From positions 23,623,720-23,687,719 of the forward strand of contig NC_079331.1 in NCBI RefSeq assembly GCF_029931775.1: a stretch of 64,000 nt of DNA, given 5' to 3'. This document shows positions 10,465 to 20,945 of the stretch, piece after piece. Under the pieces are notes generated by a model, which was given only the letters and a program-made list of their open reading frames with translations, ran no database searches and was not told the origin of the DNA. Origin of the DNA: Euleptes europaea (Eukaryota > Chordata > Lepidosauria > Squamata > Sphaerodactylidae). Positions within the stretch are counted from its first letter, which is position 1, and each line of letters begins with the position of its first letter. The position numbers were made by a program, and so were the translations under genes.

Positions 10465-10665
10465 TCCTTTCTCCCAGGAGCTCTGTACGTCTGGCGAAAG
10501 CTGTTATCTCCCACCCTTTTGTCCATACGACAGCCCTGTGAGGTAGGTTAGTCTCAGAAAGAGAAAGTGGTTGCCCTGAGGTCACCCTACAAGTTTCACA
10601 GCACAGCAAGGATTCACACCCAGGACTCAGAATGGCTCCCAGTGAGATTAACGGCTCGAAAAAGC
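10465..10665 (-). mobile_element. tRNA-derived SINE, second family, diverged
   Basis: Plus-strand reading shows the reverse complement of the body (AGCCCTGTGAGGTAGGTTAG, then TGCCCTGAGGTCACCC, then GGATTCACACCCAGGACTC). The tRNA head is decayed. Confidence 0.65.
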
Positions 10666-10764
10666 CTTTGCTTACGTGGCCAAATATGTGAATCTCACTT
10701 GGAGACAAGCAATTCAGCAGATGAGAAGATGGGCTGAATATTAAAGCCCTACTTGGCTTGGAGC

Positions 10765-11145
10765 CGGGGCATCTGGAGGACCATCTTCTTCTCCCCTAGG
10801 TCCCTGCCTGGGAATTAAGATCACAGGGAGAGGCCCTCCCGACTGTCCCACCAATCAGAGAAGCATGTTTGGTGGGTCCATGAGAGAGGGCCTTTTAAGT
10901 GGTAGCCCCGTGGTTATGGAAGGTGCACCTGCCCCCCCCTCACTGTCAACTTTTAGAGGGCAGCTGATGATGGTTTTATTTGGGACCACATTTGATTAAT
11001 TTACTAGCAGTCCTAAACTGTGATTTTAATTTTTGTGTGTGGATTTTATGTATCTTGTTTTATGTTTTTTACCTATATTATAAGCCATCTTGAACTTGGG
11101 AAAGAAGAAAGGCAGCTAATAAATGTTTTAAATAAATAAATAAAA
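10765..11145 (+). mobile_element. L2-like LINE 3' end
   Basis: The 3' UTR of an L2/CR1-group LINE with ATTATAAGCCATCTTGAACT and an AAATAAATAAATAAAA tail. The upstream part keeps a degraded ORF2 C-terminal region. Confidence 0.65.
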
Positions 11146-11816
11146 TATTGGGTGTCCTTATTTGGTATAATTTTTTTAATTTTAACATAGGGATTCCGTT
11201 GTGCATAGGTGTAATGCCCTGTGACTTTTGATTAAGGTGGCAGTCCCTAGAGATTACCTTGGAAACAACCAATCCCCTTTGCTTTCGTGTCACAATCTCC
11301 AGTGGGGTGCCCATGGGCGCCATGTTGTCTGTTGGTGCCTTCTTCCCCAAAGAGTGACTCGTGGCTTCCCTCCATCTCACTGGAGCAGGAAATGCTTCAG
11401 GAAAACCCGGGAGGTGTCACCTTTGTGTCTGTGAGGTGCACCCATTCAGAAGCGACGGCCTCCCTGGTAGGACAATGCTTGGACTGGAACCTCCCAATGT
11501 TCGGACTGGTCTCAGCCCATGTGGCAGCCATTTGCGGTGGTGCCCAAATTCCAAGAGCGTCCACAGGCTCAGAATGTTTGGGCCCCCTGCTTAGAGCTCT
11601 CCTGTGGTCCCTTGGGAAATCAGTGCCTTCCTGTAGTTATTCAGAAGGAACCAGTTCACCCCAATAGCCGTTCTCTGTCATCCCTTCTAGCATCACTTTG
11701 AATACACATCTGTGCTGTTTTAGTAAATTTAAATGTTTACTAGTTACAGCAAGCCTAAGAAAGGAATCATATTGCAAACTGATGCATCGTTCATTGTGTG
11801 TGAAAGCACTTGGTGC
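11146..11816. other. Intergenic, nothing recognised
   Basis: Several overlapping short open frames on the plus strand have no recognisable domain and no codon signature. Confidence 0.45.
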
Positions 11817-12033
11817 CCAGGGTTGCCAACTTTGGATTGGGAAATTCCTGGAGGCTTGGGAATGGAGCCTGGGGAGAACTGAGGGGAGGAACCTCAACAG
11901 GGTTTAATGCCCCAGAGCCCACCCTCCAGAGCAGCCATTTTCTCCAGGGGGACTGATCTCTGCAGTCTGGAGATCAGTCGCCATTCCAGGACATCTCCTG
12001 GTCCTACCTGGAGGCTGGCAAACCTTTGCTTTC
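11817..12033 (-). mobile_element. hAT-type MITE, TAGGGTTGCCA family
   Basis: AGGGTTGCCAACTTTGG at the left and CCTACCTGGAGGCTGGC at the right are the decayed inverted termini. The body (GGACTGATCTCTGCAGTC, AGCAGCCATTTTCTCCAG) is the reverse complement of the copy at 15.7 kb. Confidence 0.72.
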
Positions 12034-13225
12034 TGACGGGCTGAATTGTGCAGAGCATGAGCACTGATGGGGGTTGTGAATACTCTAGCATATGTCCAGT
12101 CAGCAAAATGTCACATCCTGAAAGAGATTGTTCAAGATGTGTGTTGAGACAGGGCATGAGAAGCCCCAATCACCAAACAGGTGGAAGCCACCAAAATCCA
12201 CGGCAGGAGTCTGCTTGGGTCAGCTTCCCAATACCCAGAGTGTTGTGTGAACGAGTCAAAACAGGCTGCTGCACTCTAGACTCAAAGCATAAGTAAACCT
12301 TTTCCACTGGAAAAGTGACTTGCTTGAAAAAACTTATCACTGAAAGAAAGAAAATCCAAAGTTCATTGCAATACAAACGGAGCATCTTTTGCTGAAGCGC
12401 CAACCACCCCACGATTCCTCCTGTATATCGACAATTGCAGTTCTGACAATCCAAAGCATAGTTACTCCACAGTAAGGAATGAAATGTTCTATCAGTAAAA
12501 CAGGATCTCTCCTAGGAAATGTTCCCATAAAAATACTTCATATGGATACAAAACTGGGCATTGTGTGAGTGCAGTTATGATGGTTTTATACATTGAAGAT
12601 CTCTGCTGGTTTGCATCCTCCATTTGTCTGTCTGGCGAAATGACATTTTTTGTGAAACCATCTGCTCCCCAACAGAAAGAGAGAAGGGGTCGATTAATCA
12701 TTCCCAGATTAATCCCTGCAAAGCTCCACACATGATTAAATCCCGAATGCAAACAGCAAAGCCACTGAAATCCTGATGCAGACGAGAGAACAGGCCAAGC
12801 CAGCAGCCCATGACGTCTCAGAACATAAAGAGGCAACTTTGTCAAATGATTAGCTGAACACATTGGGAAGGAAACGTGAGACAGCTCCGGACAAGGAAAC
12901 AGTCGCTTCGGCTCTTCCCGAAGGGAAAAAAGCAAAAGGAAATTGACATTCTTGACTTTAGAGGCTTCTCAAATAAACCCATCTCTGCCTCTTTGCATAC
13001 CAGACAGACGTGGGTGCTCTTGACGGATCCAGACCCAGGAATGACTAATTGCAAAATCAAGATAGGAAATAATAGATGCAGAAGCCCGTCAAGAAAGTGC
13101 TGTGAGGCAGATGGTGGCAAATGCGTCTGTTGAGACAGCCGTAGAGATGTACCCTTCGAAGCTTGTTGGCTTCGTAGGATGGCACTGTGAATGCCTTCAC
13201 AGAGTGGGAAGGGACATAGGCGATT
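12034..13225. other. Intergenic, nothing recognised
   Basis: About 1.2 kb without an identified repeat or exon. Confidence 0.45.
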
Positions 13226-13350
13226 AAGGTTGCCAACCTCCAGGTGGTGGCTGGAGAACTCCAGCTATTACAACTGATCTCCAGGCGACAGAGACCAGTG
13301 CCCCTGGAGAAAATGGCCACTTTGGAAGGTGGACTCTATGAAGCGTTGCC
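13226..13350 (+). mobile_element. hAT-type MITE, TAGGGTTGCCA family, 5' half
   Basis: GGTTGCCAACCTCCAGGTGG, then CTATTACAACTGATCTCCAG and GGAGAAAATGGCCACTTTGG, with a rough end near GCGTTGCCAGGTTCCC. Confidence 0.78.
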
Positions 13351-13385
13351 AGGTTCCCCCTGGCCACTGGTGGGGGATGAGGGGT

Positions 13386-13676
13386 AGGGTTGCCAGATCC
13401 AGGTTTGGCAACTCCTGGAGGTTTGGGGATGGAGTATGGAGAGGACAGGGACCTCAGCGGGGTACAATGCCATACAGTCCACCCTCCAAAGCATCCGTTT
13501 TCTCCAGGGGAACTGATCTCTGTACTCTGGAGACTGTTTTCTTGAATCTGATTTGATTTTGTCTGCTTGATCGTAATGGCCTTTGGCTGTATACAATAAA
13601 TCTGTACCTGTACTCTGGAGATGAGCCGTAATTCTGGGGGGTCCCCCAGGTCCCACCTGGAGGCTGGCATCCTTAA
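13386..13676 (-). mobile_element. hAT-type MITE, same family, interrupted
   Basis: The copy starts TAGGGTTGCCAGATCCAGG and ends CACCTGGAGGCTGGCATCC. It is split by a 75 bp insertion at 13534-13608. The body is the reverse complement of the 15.7 kb copy. Confidence 0.75.
13534..13608 (+). mobile_element. Short LINE-like 3' end inserted in a MITE
   Basis: The 75 bp begins CTGTTTTCTTGAATCTG and ends with TAATGGCCTTTGGCTGTAT then ACAATAAATCTGTACC. A 13-bp direct repeat, TGTACTCTGGAGA, lies on both sides (13521-13533 and 13609-13621), the mark of target-primed insertion. The family was not named with confidence. Confidence 0.65.
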
Positions 13677-13689
13677 CTCTAAGGCATTA

Positions 13690-13776
13690 TATCCTGTTGA
13701 ATTCCCTCTCCTCTCCAAACTCCCCATGCCCCAAATCTCCAGGAATTTCCCAGCCTGGAGCTGGCAACCCTAAGGA
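13690..13776 (+). mobile_element. hAT-type MITE fragment, 3' part
   Basis: AATTCCCTCTCCTCTCC, CCCCAAATCTCCAGG and the terminus GAGCTGGCAACCCTA match the 3' end of the TAGGGTTGCCA family. Confidence 0.6.
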
Positions 13777-13800
13777 GGTCACTAGTCCAACCCCCTAATC

Positions 13801-14085
13801 CAGGACTCCCCAAACCTTTTGAGCCTGAGGGCACCTTTGGAATTTTGACATTGTGTGTTGGGGGCACCCAGGAAATGGCTGCCAGAAAATGGCTGGTGTA
13901 GGAGGCAGAGCCCACCACAGATGGGTTCCCACAGCTGAACTTCAGCCACCCGGCGCAGACCCTGGTGCTGTGGGGGCCGCTGCTGCCAAAGCAACGTTTT
14001 AAAAATCTGCACAGCCAACCAAAGTTCCAGTAACCAACCAGCAGCCTTCAGCTCCTGAAACTCCATGGGAAGAGAAGGATAGGGA
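13801..14085 (+). mobile_element. Second hAT-like non-autonomous element
   Basis: It starts CAGGACTCCCCAAACCTTTT then GAGCCTGAGGGCACCTTTGG, a hAT terminus of the CAGGGGTCCCCAAACC type. The right end is not clear. Confidence 0.5.
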
Positions 14086-14680
14086 AACGTTTGGGAAATA
14101 TCCTCTCTCCCCCACTATGGGAGGAGGGTGAGCCCCTCTGACCCCCTCAGCCCTTGGCCCGGCTTTGCATCTCTGCTGGTGCGCAGGAGGCCAGGGCCTT
14201 GGCACCGGGGCCATTTGCCCAGGGCTTCTTTCGGAGCCCACATCGTGAGTGCTTGGCCAGACCTGGCCTCCTCCTCCTCTCTGCCCCCTGGTTGCCTTCC
14301 CCAGCCCTGAAGATCTCTACGTGGTTCCAGATTTCAGAAGTAATGAGGACGTTGAAGTGCCTCTAAGCGTGCACAGAGCGCTTCTCTCATACTGCTGAGT
14401 GGAGAGTGACCAAAGGACTTTGCCTTCTGAAATGGCTGTGCTGTCAGCCCGTTCTGAGCCAGAGGAGGTGAGCCTGCTTGGTGTAACAAAGTCCCTTGGA
14501 TCGGCCCTGGATCTTGCCCCAGTTCAAGCAAGACTTTCAGATCAGCCCATGTGGCTTCCGTGCAGGCTTGAGCCTCTCTTGCTAGAGAAATGGTTTTCTC
14601 TGGCTGCTGTTGCCCCTGCCATCTAGGGCATGCGAACCACAGATACAGTTCTTGTAGTGTCTGTGCAACCATCAGAGGTA
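14086..14680. other. Intergenic, nothing recognised
   Basis: No gene or repeat identified. Confidence 0.45.
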
Positions 14681-14906
14681 AGAAGAAGAAGAAGAGTTGG
14701 TTTTTATCTGCCGACTTTCTCTACCACTTAAGGGAGACTCAAACCTGCCCCTCCCCACAACAGACACCCTGTGAAGGAGGTGGGGCTGAGAGAGCTGTGA
14801 CTAGCCCAAGGTCACCCCACCCAGGAGTGGGGAATCAACCCCAGTTCTCCAGATCCGAGCCCACTGCTCCAAACCAACGCTCTTAACCACGACACCACGC
14901 CGAGCA
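14681..14906 (-). mobile_element. CTT-family tRNA SINE
   Basis: The plus strand starts AAGAAGAAGAAGAAGAGTTG, continues with GCCGACTTTCTCTACCAC, and ends at the head complement CTCTTAACCACGACACCACG. Confidence 0.87.
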
Positions 14907-15237
14907 ACAGTCCTTGCTGAGCCACTTGCCCCGCTTAATGGTTCCAGCAGCCCCCGAGGAGCTTTATATGTCCAGCTGTCCTTTGTCAACGACAAATTGT
15001 CGCTGTTTTTTGTGTTGAATATATGCTATATGGTAATTTATGGACCTAATAGGTATCTAAAGCCATCTGCACATAACAAAATATGTATTTTATCATAGTA
15101 ATTGTTGAACTGAAATACAATTAAAAAGAAGTATATTAATAGTGAAATAATTATTATTTCCTTTAAAAATTTTGGGGGCCCCCAAGAGAGTGGGGCCCTA
15201 AGCTATAGCTTGTTTAGCTTATACATAAATCCAGCAC
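14907..15237. other. AT-rich intergenic segment
   Basis: AT-rich stretch (about 15000-15170) with no element recognised. Confidence 0.4.
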
Positions 15238-15319
15238 TGGGAGGGGAAGGGGAGGTGATTGTAAGCAGGTTTGAGTCTCCCTTAAGTGGTAGAGAAAGTC
15301 GGCAGATAAAAACCAACTC
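15238..15319 (+). mobile_element. CTT-family tRNA SINE, tail only
   Basis: GGGAGGGGAAGGGGAGGTGA, then TAAGTGGTAGAGAAAGTCGG and AGATAAAAACCAACTCT. A 5'-truncated copy. Confidence 0.8.
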
Positions 15320-15605
15320 TGGCTGCGGGGCGCCGAATCCAGCTGTTCCTCCCGGGCCAGGCGCCTCTGGCGGCAGCGACCTGCAGGCGCCCCCTTGTGG
15401 GGAAGGGCGCAAAGGCCTCCCCTCTTCCCGGGGAGACGGGACCCAAGCCCAGGTGAGACGCCGGGGGGGGGGGGAACCCCGCGGGCTTATCGAGCAGCGT
15501 CCGGGACGAAGTGCTTGGGGATGCCCGCCAGGTGCGCGGCGTGCCAGCAGAACAACCCAGGCGCCCCCCGGAGCCAGCCGGCAACAAGAGCGGGAAGCCA
15601 CACAC
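15320..15605 (+). promoter_or_regulatory. Small orphan CpG-rich island
   Basis: About 285 bp rich in CpG stands apart from both gene promoters. It contains AGCCCAG|GTGAGACG at 15447-15460, a consensus-like splice donor on the plus strand. A non-coding first exon is possible; no coding potential is supported. Confidence 0.35.
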
Positions 15606-15717
15606 AGCCGCCGTTCGTCATACCGTTGGCTTAGCAGGTGCTTGTCAGTGAACTATCCTGGGCTCTCCACCTGTTGGAGGGCAGCCTGCAAAGAGGTCCC
15701 CCACCCCCCCTGGGAAA

Positions 15718-15926
15718 ATAGGGTTGCCAACCTCCAGGCGCTGGCTGGAGATCTCCTGCTATTACAACTGATCTCCAGCCAATAGAGATCAGTTCCCCTG
15801 GAGAAAATGGCCACTTTGGCAATTGGACTCTATGGCATTGAAGCCCCTCCCCAAACCCCACCCTCCTCAGGCTCCGCCCCAAAAACCTCCCCCCCCCAAA
15901 AGAGGGACTTTCCAACCCTATGGAAA
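15718..15926 (+). mobile_element. hAT-type MITE, TAGGGTTGCCA family, near full length
   Basis: TAGGGTTGCCAACCTCCAGG at the left, CTATTACAACTGATCTCCAG and ATTGGACTCTATGGCATTG in the body, and TTTCCAACCCTA at the right. Flanks TGGGAAAA and TGGAAAAG may be a decayed 8-bp target-site duplication. It is the best reference copy in the window. Confidence 0.85.
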
Positions 15927-16946
15927 AGACACAAGGACAGCCATGAGTCATGTCCAACCAGTGGCAGATCTACTATGAAACTAACGAAGTTTAAGCTTCA
16001 GGGCCACTTTGCCGGCCTCCTGAAGACTTTGGTGTGGGCTGCTGGCATGGCTCAGGAATGGGCTGTAAATATCCCTTTCATAGAATCATAGAATCATAGA
16101 GTTGGAAGGGACCATCAGGGTCATCTAGTCCAACCCCCTGCACAATGCAGGAAGTTCACAACTACCTCCCACCCCCCACCCTCCGTGACCCCCTAATCCA
16201 TGCCCAGAAGATGGCCAAGATTCCCTCCCTCTTATCATCTGCCTAAGGTCATAGAATCAGCATTGCTGACAGATGGCCATCTAGCCTCTGCTGAAAAACC
16301 TCCAGGGAAGGAGAGCTTACCACCTCCCGAGGAAGCCTGTTCCACTGAAGAACTGCTCTAACTGTTAGAAAATTCTTCCTAATGTCTAGACAGAAACTCT
16401 TTTGATTTAATTTCAACCCGTTGGTTCTGGTCCGACCTTCTGGGGCAACAGAAAACAACTCGGCAGCACCCTCCTCTCTATGACAGCCCTTCAAGTACTT
16501 GAAGATGGTTATCACATCCCCTCTCAGTCTTCTCCTCTTCAGGCTAAACATACCCATATCCTTCAACCTTTCCTCATAGGACTTAGTCTCCAGACCCCTC
16601 ACCATCTTTGTTGTCCTCCTCTGGACACGTTCCAGCTTGTCTACATCCTTCTTCAATTGCGGTGCCCAAAACTGAACACAATACTCTAGGTGAGGTCTAA
16701 CCAGAGCAGAGTAAAGCGACACCATCACTTCATCTGACCTGGACACTATACTTTTGTTGATGCAGCCCAAGATCGCATTTTCCTTTTTAGCTACCGCATC
16801 ACACTGCTGACTCATGTTCAGTGTTTAGTCTACTAAGACCCCAAGATCCTTTTCACACACACTCCTGCTAGGACAAGTTTCCCCCATCCTATAATTATGC
16901 ATTTGATTTTTCCTGCCTAAATGCAGAACTTTACATTTATCTCTGT

Positions 16947-16959
16947 TAAAATGCATTTT
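16947..16959. repeat. Target-site duplication in the CR1, left copy
   Basis: TAAAATGCATTTT matches 17182-17194 exactly; CR1 has only one copy of this sequence. Confidence 0.88.
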
Positions 16960-17181
16960 GTTGGTTCTTGTAGGTTATACGGGCTGTGTGACCGTGGTCT
17001 TGGTATTTTCTTTCCTGACGTTTCTCCAGCAGCTGTGGCCGGCATCTTCAGAGGAGTAACACTGAAGATGTCTGCCACAGCTGCTGGTGAAACGTCAGGA
17101 AAGAAAATACCAAGACCACGGTCACACAGCCTGGATAACCTACAAGAACCAATGAACTCTGACTGTGAAAGCCTTCGACAA
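16960..17181. mobile_element. Palindromic hammerhead-bearing retroelement (Penelope-like), family A
   Basis: The unit is 222 bp between 13-bp target-site duplications. It is an inverted repeat with arms of about 90 bp: TTGGTTCTTGTAGGTTATAC, then GTGACCGTGGTCTTGGTATT and TTCTTTCCTGACGTTTC on the left, and the reverse complement on the right up to 17152. A single-sided tail, TGAACTCTGACTGTGAAAGC then CTTCGACAA, ends the element. The short centre is GAGGAGTAACAC. The same unit with the same ends is at 56521-56737. The class assignment is inferred from the hammerhead core and variable-length duplication. Confidence 0.75.
17013..17055 (-). ncRNA. Hammerhead-ribozyme-like core, family A copy 1
   Basis: Read on the minus strand: UCCU, CUGAAGA, a hairpin GCCGGC...GCUGG, GAAAC, GUC, AGGA. 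UCCU and AGGA pair as stem I, CUGANGA and GAAA are the conserved core boxes, and cleavage would fall after GUC. Stem III would be only A-U and C-G with no loop, as known for hammerheads of Penelope-like elements. One extra base (U) sits between CUGAAGA and stem II compared with the textbook core. Whether it cleaves is not known. Confidence 0.6.
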
Positions 17182-17194
17182 TAAAATGCATTTT
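17182..17194. repeat. Target-site duplication in the CR1, right copy
   Basis: TAAAATGCATTTT, identical to 16947-16959, then the CR1 resumes with ATTGGCCCAATTCTCC. Confidence 0.88.
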
Positions 17195-17345
17195 ATTGGC
17201 CCAATTCTCCAGACTGTCAAGATCATCCTGTATCCAGGCTCTGTCTTCTACCGTATTTGCTACCCCTCCCAATTTAGTATAATCTGCAGATTTAATAAGC
17301 ATCCCCTCTATTCCTTCATCCAAATCATTTATAAAGATGTTGAAC

Positions 17346-18518
17346 TCTTAGACCCAAGGTTCGCCTTGGGCCTCCTGATCCCTGCATGGGCGGGGGAGCT
17401 GGCCAACCCCATGAGACTGGCCGGGTGACATTTGCAGCAGTCCAGACCAGTGGGTTTGGGAGCAACAGGAACGTTTTGTGCTTGCATCAGGGAGACCCCC
17501 CCCCCCCGCGCAACCTAGTGTTGGTGCTGCACTTGCTCTGCTGCCCCAAGCAACCTGCACTTTGAAACACCTGCAGCTGGCAGACAGGTGGGCCCTGCTT
17601 GCAGAGGGAGGTCCCAGGAGGGCGGGAGAGCAAGGCCCTTCGCCCGCTGCCTTGGGGAGGAAGGGCCGCCCCCCACCCATCCGCGGAGGAGCTCCTGGTG
17701 CAAGGCTGGGCTGAGATTCAAGCCAGGGGGGAGGGGGGGAAATTCCCGGGAAGCTTCCCAGAGAGCCGCTGACGAGGCCAACCCCTGAGGGTGCTGGTAG
17801 TGCTTCTGGGATGGACCGGACCAGCAATGCCAATCTCCTCCGGTGTGGCCAGCGGCTGGAGTCCCAGGCAGGCATTGCCACTGCCCAAGCCAGCCTCAAA
17901 CTGGGCATTTCCAGCAGATCGTGTCTGTTCCCAGACTGCCTCCTATTCCACACAGTGGCTGAATGATTGCACGGTCTGGGTAGCTGGGGTGGGTGGGTTT
18001 GCGGGGGACACACAATGTTTCACTGCAACCAGAAAGAAAGGTGTTGGGACCACCCCACAGCGAGTGGGTTGACGGCTGTGCGGCGGCTGTGCTCCACATT
18101 AAAAACAGAGATGATCTGGAGAGGGTTCCCTTGGCCATCCTTCCTTTCAAAGCAGTTCTGGAGTCATATGAATGGAATCGATTTTTGCCTGTCGCTGTCT
18201 CTGCTTATGCGCTTCTCTCTCCAATGTGCTCGCCATATGACTGGATGGAATTCAAAGAGGAGCTTCAAACATGTAATCAAAACGGGAAAATATCCAGTTG
18301 TGACACCCCCTTCGATTGCCCATATGGCTCTAGGAAGTCCTTTTTTTCTTTCAGAAAAAAGAATCATGAATTCAGCTTTTGATTTCAATAAATGTAAAAG
18401 GATATTCGGTTACTGCAAGCAATGAAATAGGGTTTGCTTCGATTCTATATCGCTGTATTGTATTGACTTTTCAGGCAGATGGTAGGACATTAAATTAGTC
18501 TCTACATCAGAAACTTTT
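17346..18518. other. Intergenic, nothing recognised
   Basis: About 1.2 kb without a recognised repeat. A long minus-strand open frame at 17348-18013 is proline- and serine-rich with no domain and is judged chance. Confidence 0.45.
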
Positions 18519-18556
18519 ATCCATCCATCCATCCATCCATCCATCCATCCATCCAT
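18519..18556. repeat. (ATCC)n microsatellite
   Basis: About nine to ten tandem ATCC units. Confidence 0.97.
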
Positions 18557-18954
18557 GCTTGCATTCATCTCCCTCATTGAATATCTGTGCTCTTGAGATG
18601 ATAGGGCAACCATCTCCAGAGTTAAAAAGAGCTTTCCTTCTTCAAAACTTCTGTGTGGGGCAGCCGAGAGGGTATTTAACCCTTCAACACCTGCATGGTT
18701 TCATTGATCAAAACCCCTCGACCATGCTGGCTCTCAAAAAATGCTAAGAACAACAGGCCTGGAAGGGTTATGCCCCCTCTCCCCTTCCTATGGGGTCTCA
18801 TTCTGAATCAGGGCTGCATACAGGCGCAGTTTCTTGTACAGGCGGAGGGAGATCCCCTATCCTTGCTGTATATTTTTTTTTGCCCTCAGTTTCATATTGA
18901 AAGAAGGGTTCCCTGTTCCCCATCAGCCTCCCCCCCACATCTTGTGCATAGTTT
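18557..18954. other. Intergenic, nothing recognised
   Basis: No gene or repeat identified. Confidence 0.45.
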
Positions 18955-19276
18955 GAAGAAGAAGAAGAAGACTTGGTTTTTATATACCGACTTTCTCTAC
19001 CACTTAAGGAAGAATAAAACCGGCTTACAATCACCTTCCCTTCCTCTCCCCACAACAGATACCCTGTGAGGTGGGTGGGGCTGAGATAGCTGTAAGAGAG
19101 CTGTGACTAGCCCAAGACCTCTCAGTTGGCTTCATGTAAAGGAGTGGGGAAACCAACCTGGTTCACCAGATTAGCCTCCGCCGCTCAAGTGGAGGAGTGG
19201 GGAATCAAACCCAGTTCTCCAGATTAGAGTCCACCTCTCCAAACCACTGCTCTTAACCACTACACCACGCTGGCCA
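18955..19276 (-). mobile_element. CTT-family tRNA SINE, full length
   Basis: GAAGAAGAAGAAGACTTGG at the left, ACCGACTTTCTCTACCAC in the tail, CACCAGATTAGCCTCCGCCG in the body, and CTACACCACGCTGGCC at the head end. Confidence 0.9.
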
Positions 19277-19554
19277 CAAGAGGGCACCCTTGCCCTCTCA
19301 AGGATTGAAAATGGAGCTGGTTTTCTTCCCATTTGGCCTTTTTGAAGGACGGGAAGCGGGTCCTGGTGGTTACTGCTTCTGCAGCCCTGGCTGCCTTCTC
19401 ACAATTTGCCCCAGCCGGAGTGACCCATTTCTGTGTTGCATGAAAGCTGTGCCAGCCGTCATAAACTATGCCTGTTGGGGGCAAACATGTATCTGCATTT
19501 CTCCTTCTGCCCGTCGCCTCCTTTCTTATCAAAGACCAGGAACAGATGTTGCCT

Positions 19555-20025
19555 GCTTTGAAACAGCTACGCTGGCTGCCAGTCTGTTCCTGAGTCAAAT
19601 TCAAGGTGCTGATTATGAGCTTTAAAGCCCTTCATGAGCTGGATCCCACATATCTGAAGAGCCACCTCCTTCCATATGTCCCTGTGTGCCAACTACGGTC
19701 ATATGGCAGTCCTCTGTTGGCTGTCCTGCCACTTAGGGTGGCCCGTCTGGCATAATCCGGATCCCGGGCCTTCTCCATCGTGGGACGGGCTTCCCAAAGA
19801 GATGACCTGGGAGATGTTCCAGAGGCGCTGCGAGGCCTGCCTGTTTGCCAGGGTTTTCAAGGGGGGTTGATTTGCAAGCATCTTTTACAGGGCGGAGGGG
19901 GGGAGATGGGGATTTGCTATTTTCTTTTTCTTTTTAACTGAAAACATTTTTAGCTGTTATGGTAAACTGTCTTGGCATGGCAGGATATAAATATTTGAAC
20001 AAATAATTTTAATTAAATTTCCTAA
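19555..20025 (+). mobile_element. L2-like LINE 3' end
   Basis: Reading frames keep parts of the L2-type C-terminus (LRWLPVCS, then KVLIMSFKALHELDPTYL and LLPYVPVCQLRSYG), followed by TAAACTGTCTTGGCATGGC and an AT-rich tail. Confidence 0.75.
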
Positions 20026-20377
20026 TGGATTTGGAGCATAACCACCCCTTCACTTTGCACACATGGGGGGACATGATAGATAGAGGTTTGGGTGGGGTGA
20101 AGAAATGCAACTCCGCTCCTCCAGACATCACACCAGGACTTGGGATTCGGATTAGGACTCACTAAAAGGCTGTTCTCTTTCACGCAATGCAGGATGAACT
20201 GATGGGATTCACTAGAAGAAGCCAGGACAGCTTGGGTGGTTTTAGGACATGGATTCAGACCAGTTCATAGAGGGTGGGGCTGTCCCTGGCTCCATGTGCT
20301 TCTAATACCACTGGCTGGACGGCATCAACAGGGAGGCCATTTACCTTCATCCTCTGTTTGCCATCTCCCCTTGAGCA
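20026..20377. other. Intergenic, nothing recognised
   Basis: No gene or repeat identified. Confidence 0.45.
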
Positions 20378-20805
20378 TCTGGCTGGGCTGTTGGAAAAAA
20401 AAATTCGGTATAGTTTGGATTCGGCCGAATTCGGCCAGTCTGGATTCAGGATATGCCGAAGTCCGAACTCCCCCGCTTCGGGTCCGTGCAATTCGGCGCG
20501 AATTCAAAGTTCGGGAAAAACATTTGGCCGAATAAAGCCCTTAAAAACACAACCGCGCCTTTCCGTGGCTCCAGGGGGGCATTTTTGGGGGTAGAGGTCC
20601 CAAACTTTCAGCAGAGCTTCAAAGGACCCTTCTTGCAAGACCCCCCAAGTTTTGTAAAGATTGTCTCAGAGGGGGCTGAGATATGGGCCCCGAAAGGGGT
20701 CCCCCCACACCCTTAATGTGGATCTCTGAGCAGAGCTTGCCGCCCACGCACAAAGCTCCCAGCCCGGACAAACAGCTGAGAGCAAGGGCGGGGCAGGTGC
20801 TAAGA

Positions 20806-20945
20806 AGTTTGCAAAGCAACAGAACTGCAAAGCAACACTGCAAAGCAACACAACTGCAAAGCAACACTGCAAAGCAACACAACTGCAAAGCAACACCCAC
20901 AACTGCAAAGCAACACCTTTGCAACCATGCAAAGCAACATCTGAC
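20806..20945. repeat. Minisatellite with AACTGCAAAGCAACAC units
   Basis: Irregular tandem copies built on GCAAAGCAACA, about 13-29 bp apart, lie inside the hAT-like element. Confidence 0.88.

Larger units (their letters stand above)
16080..17345 (-). mobile_element. CR1 LINE with ORF2 C-terminal relic, interrupted by a palindromic element
   Basis: The 3' end is at 16080 (ATAGAATCATAGAATCATAG). An open frame on the minus strand, 16249-16815, encodes the CR1 ORF2 C-terminus ([56 protein letters not shown]). The 5' part lies at 17195-17345. The reverse-transcriptase-proximal sequence is split by the insertion at 16960-17181, which gives a relative age: the CR1 is older. Confidence 0.92.

Noticed and set aside
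16960-17152. Palindrome as a microRNA precursor
   Set aside because: It is a dispersed element with target-site duplications and a second copy at 56.5 kb; arms of about 90 bp are far longer than a pre-miRNA stem.
17348-18013. 221-codon minus-strand open frame
   Set aside because: No recognisable domain, low-complexity Pro/Ser-rich composition and no splice or promoter context.
20806-20945. Regularly spaced GCAAAGCAACA units that look CRISPR-like
   Set aside because: Units and spacers are irregular and similar to each other, inside a eukaryotic DNA transposon; this is a minisatellite.
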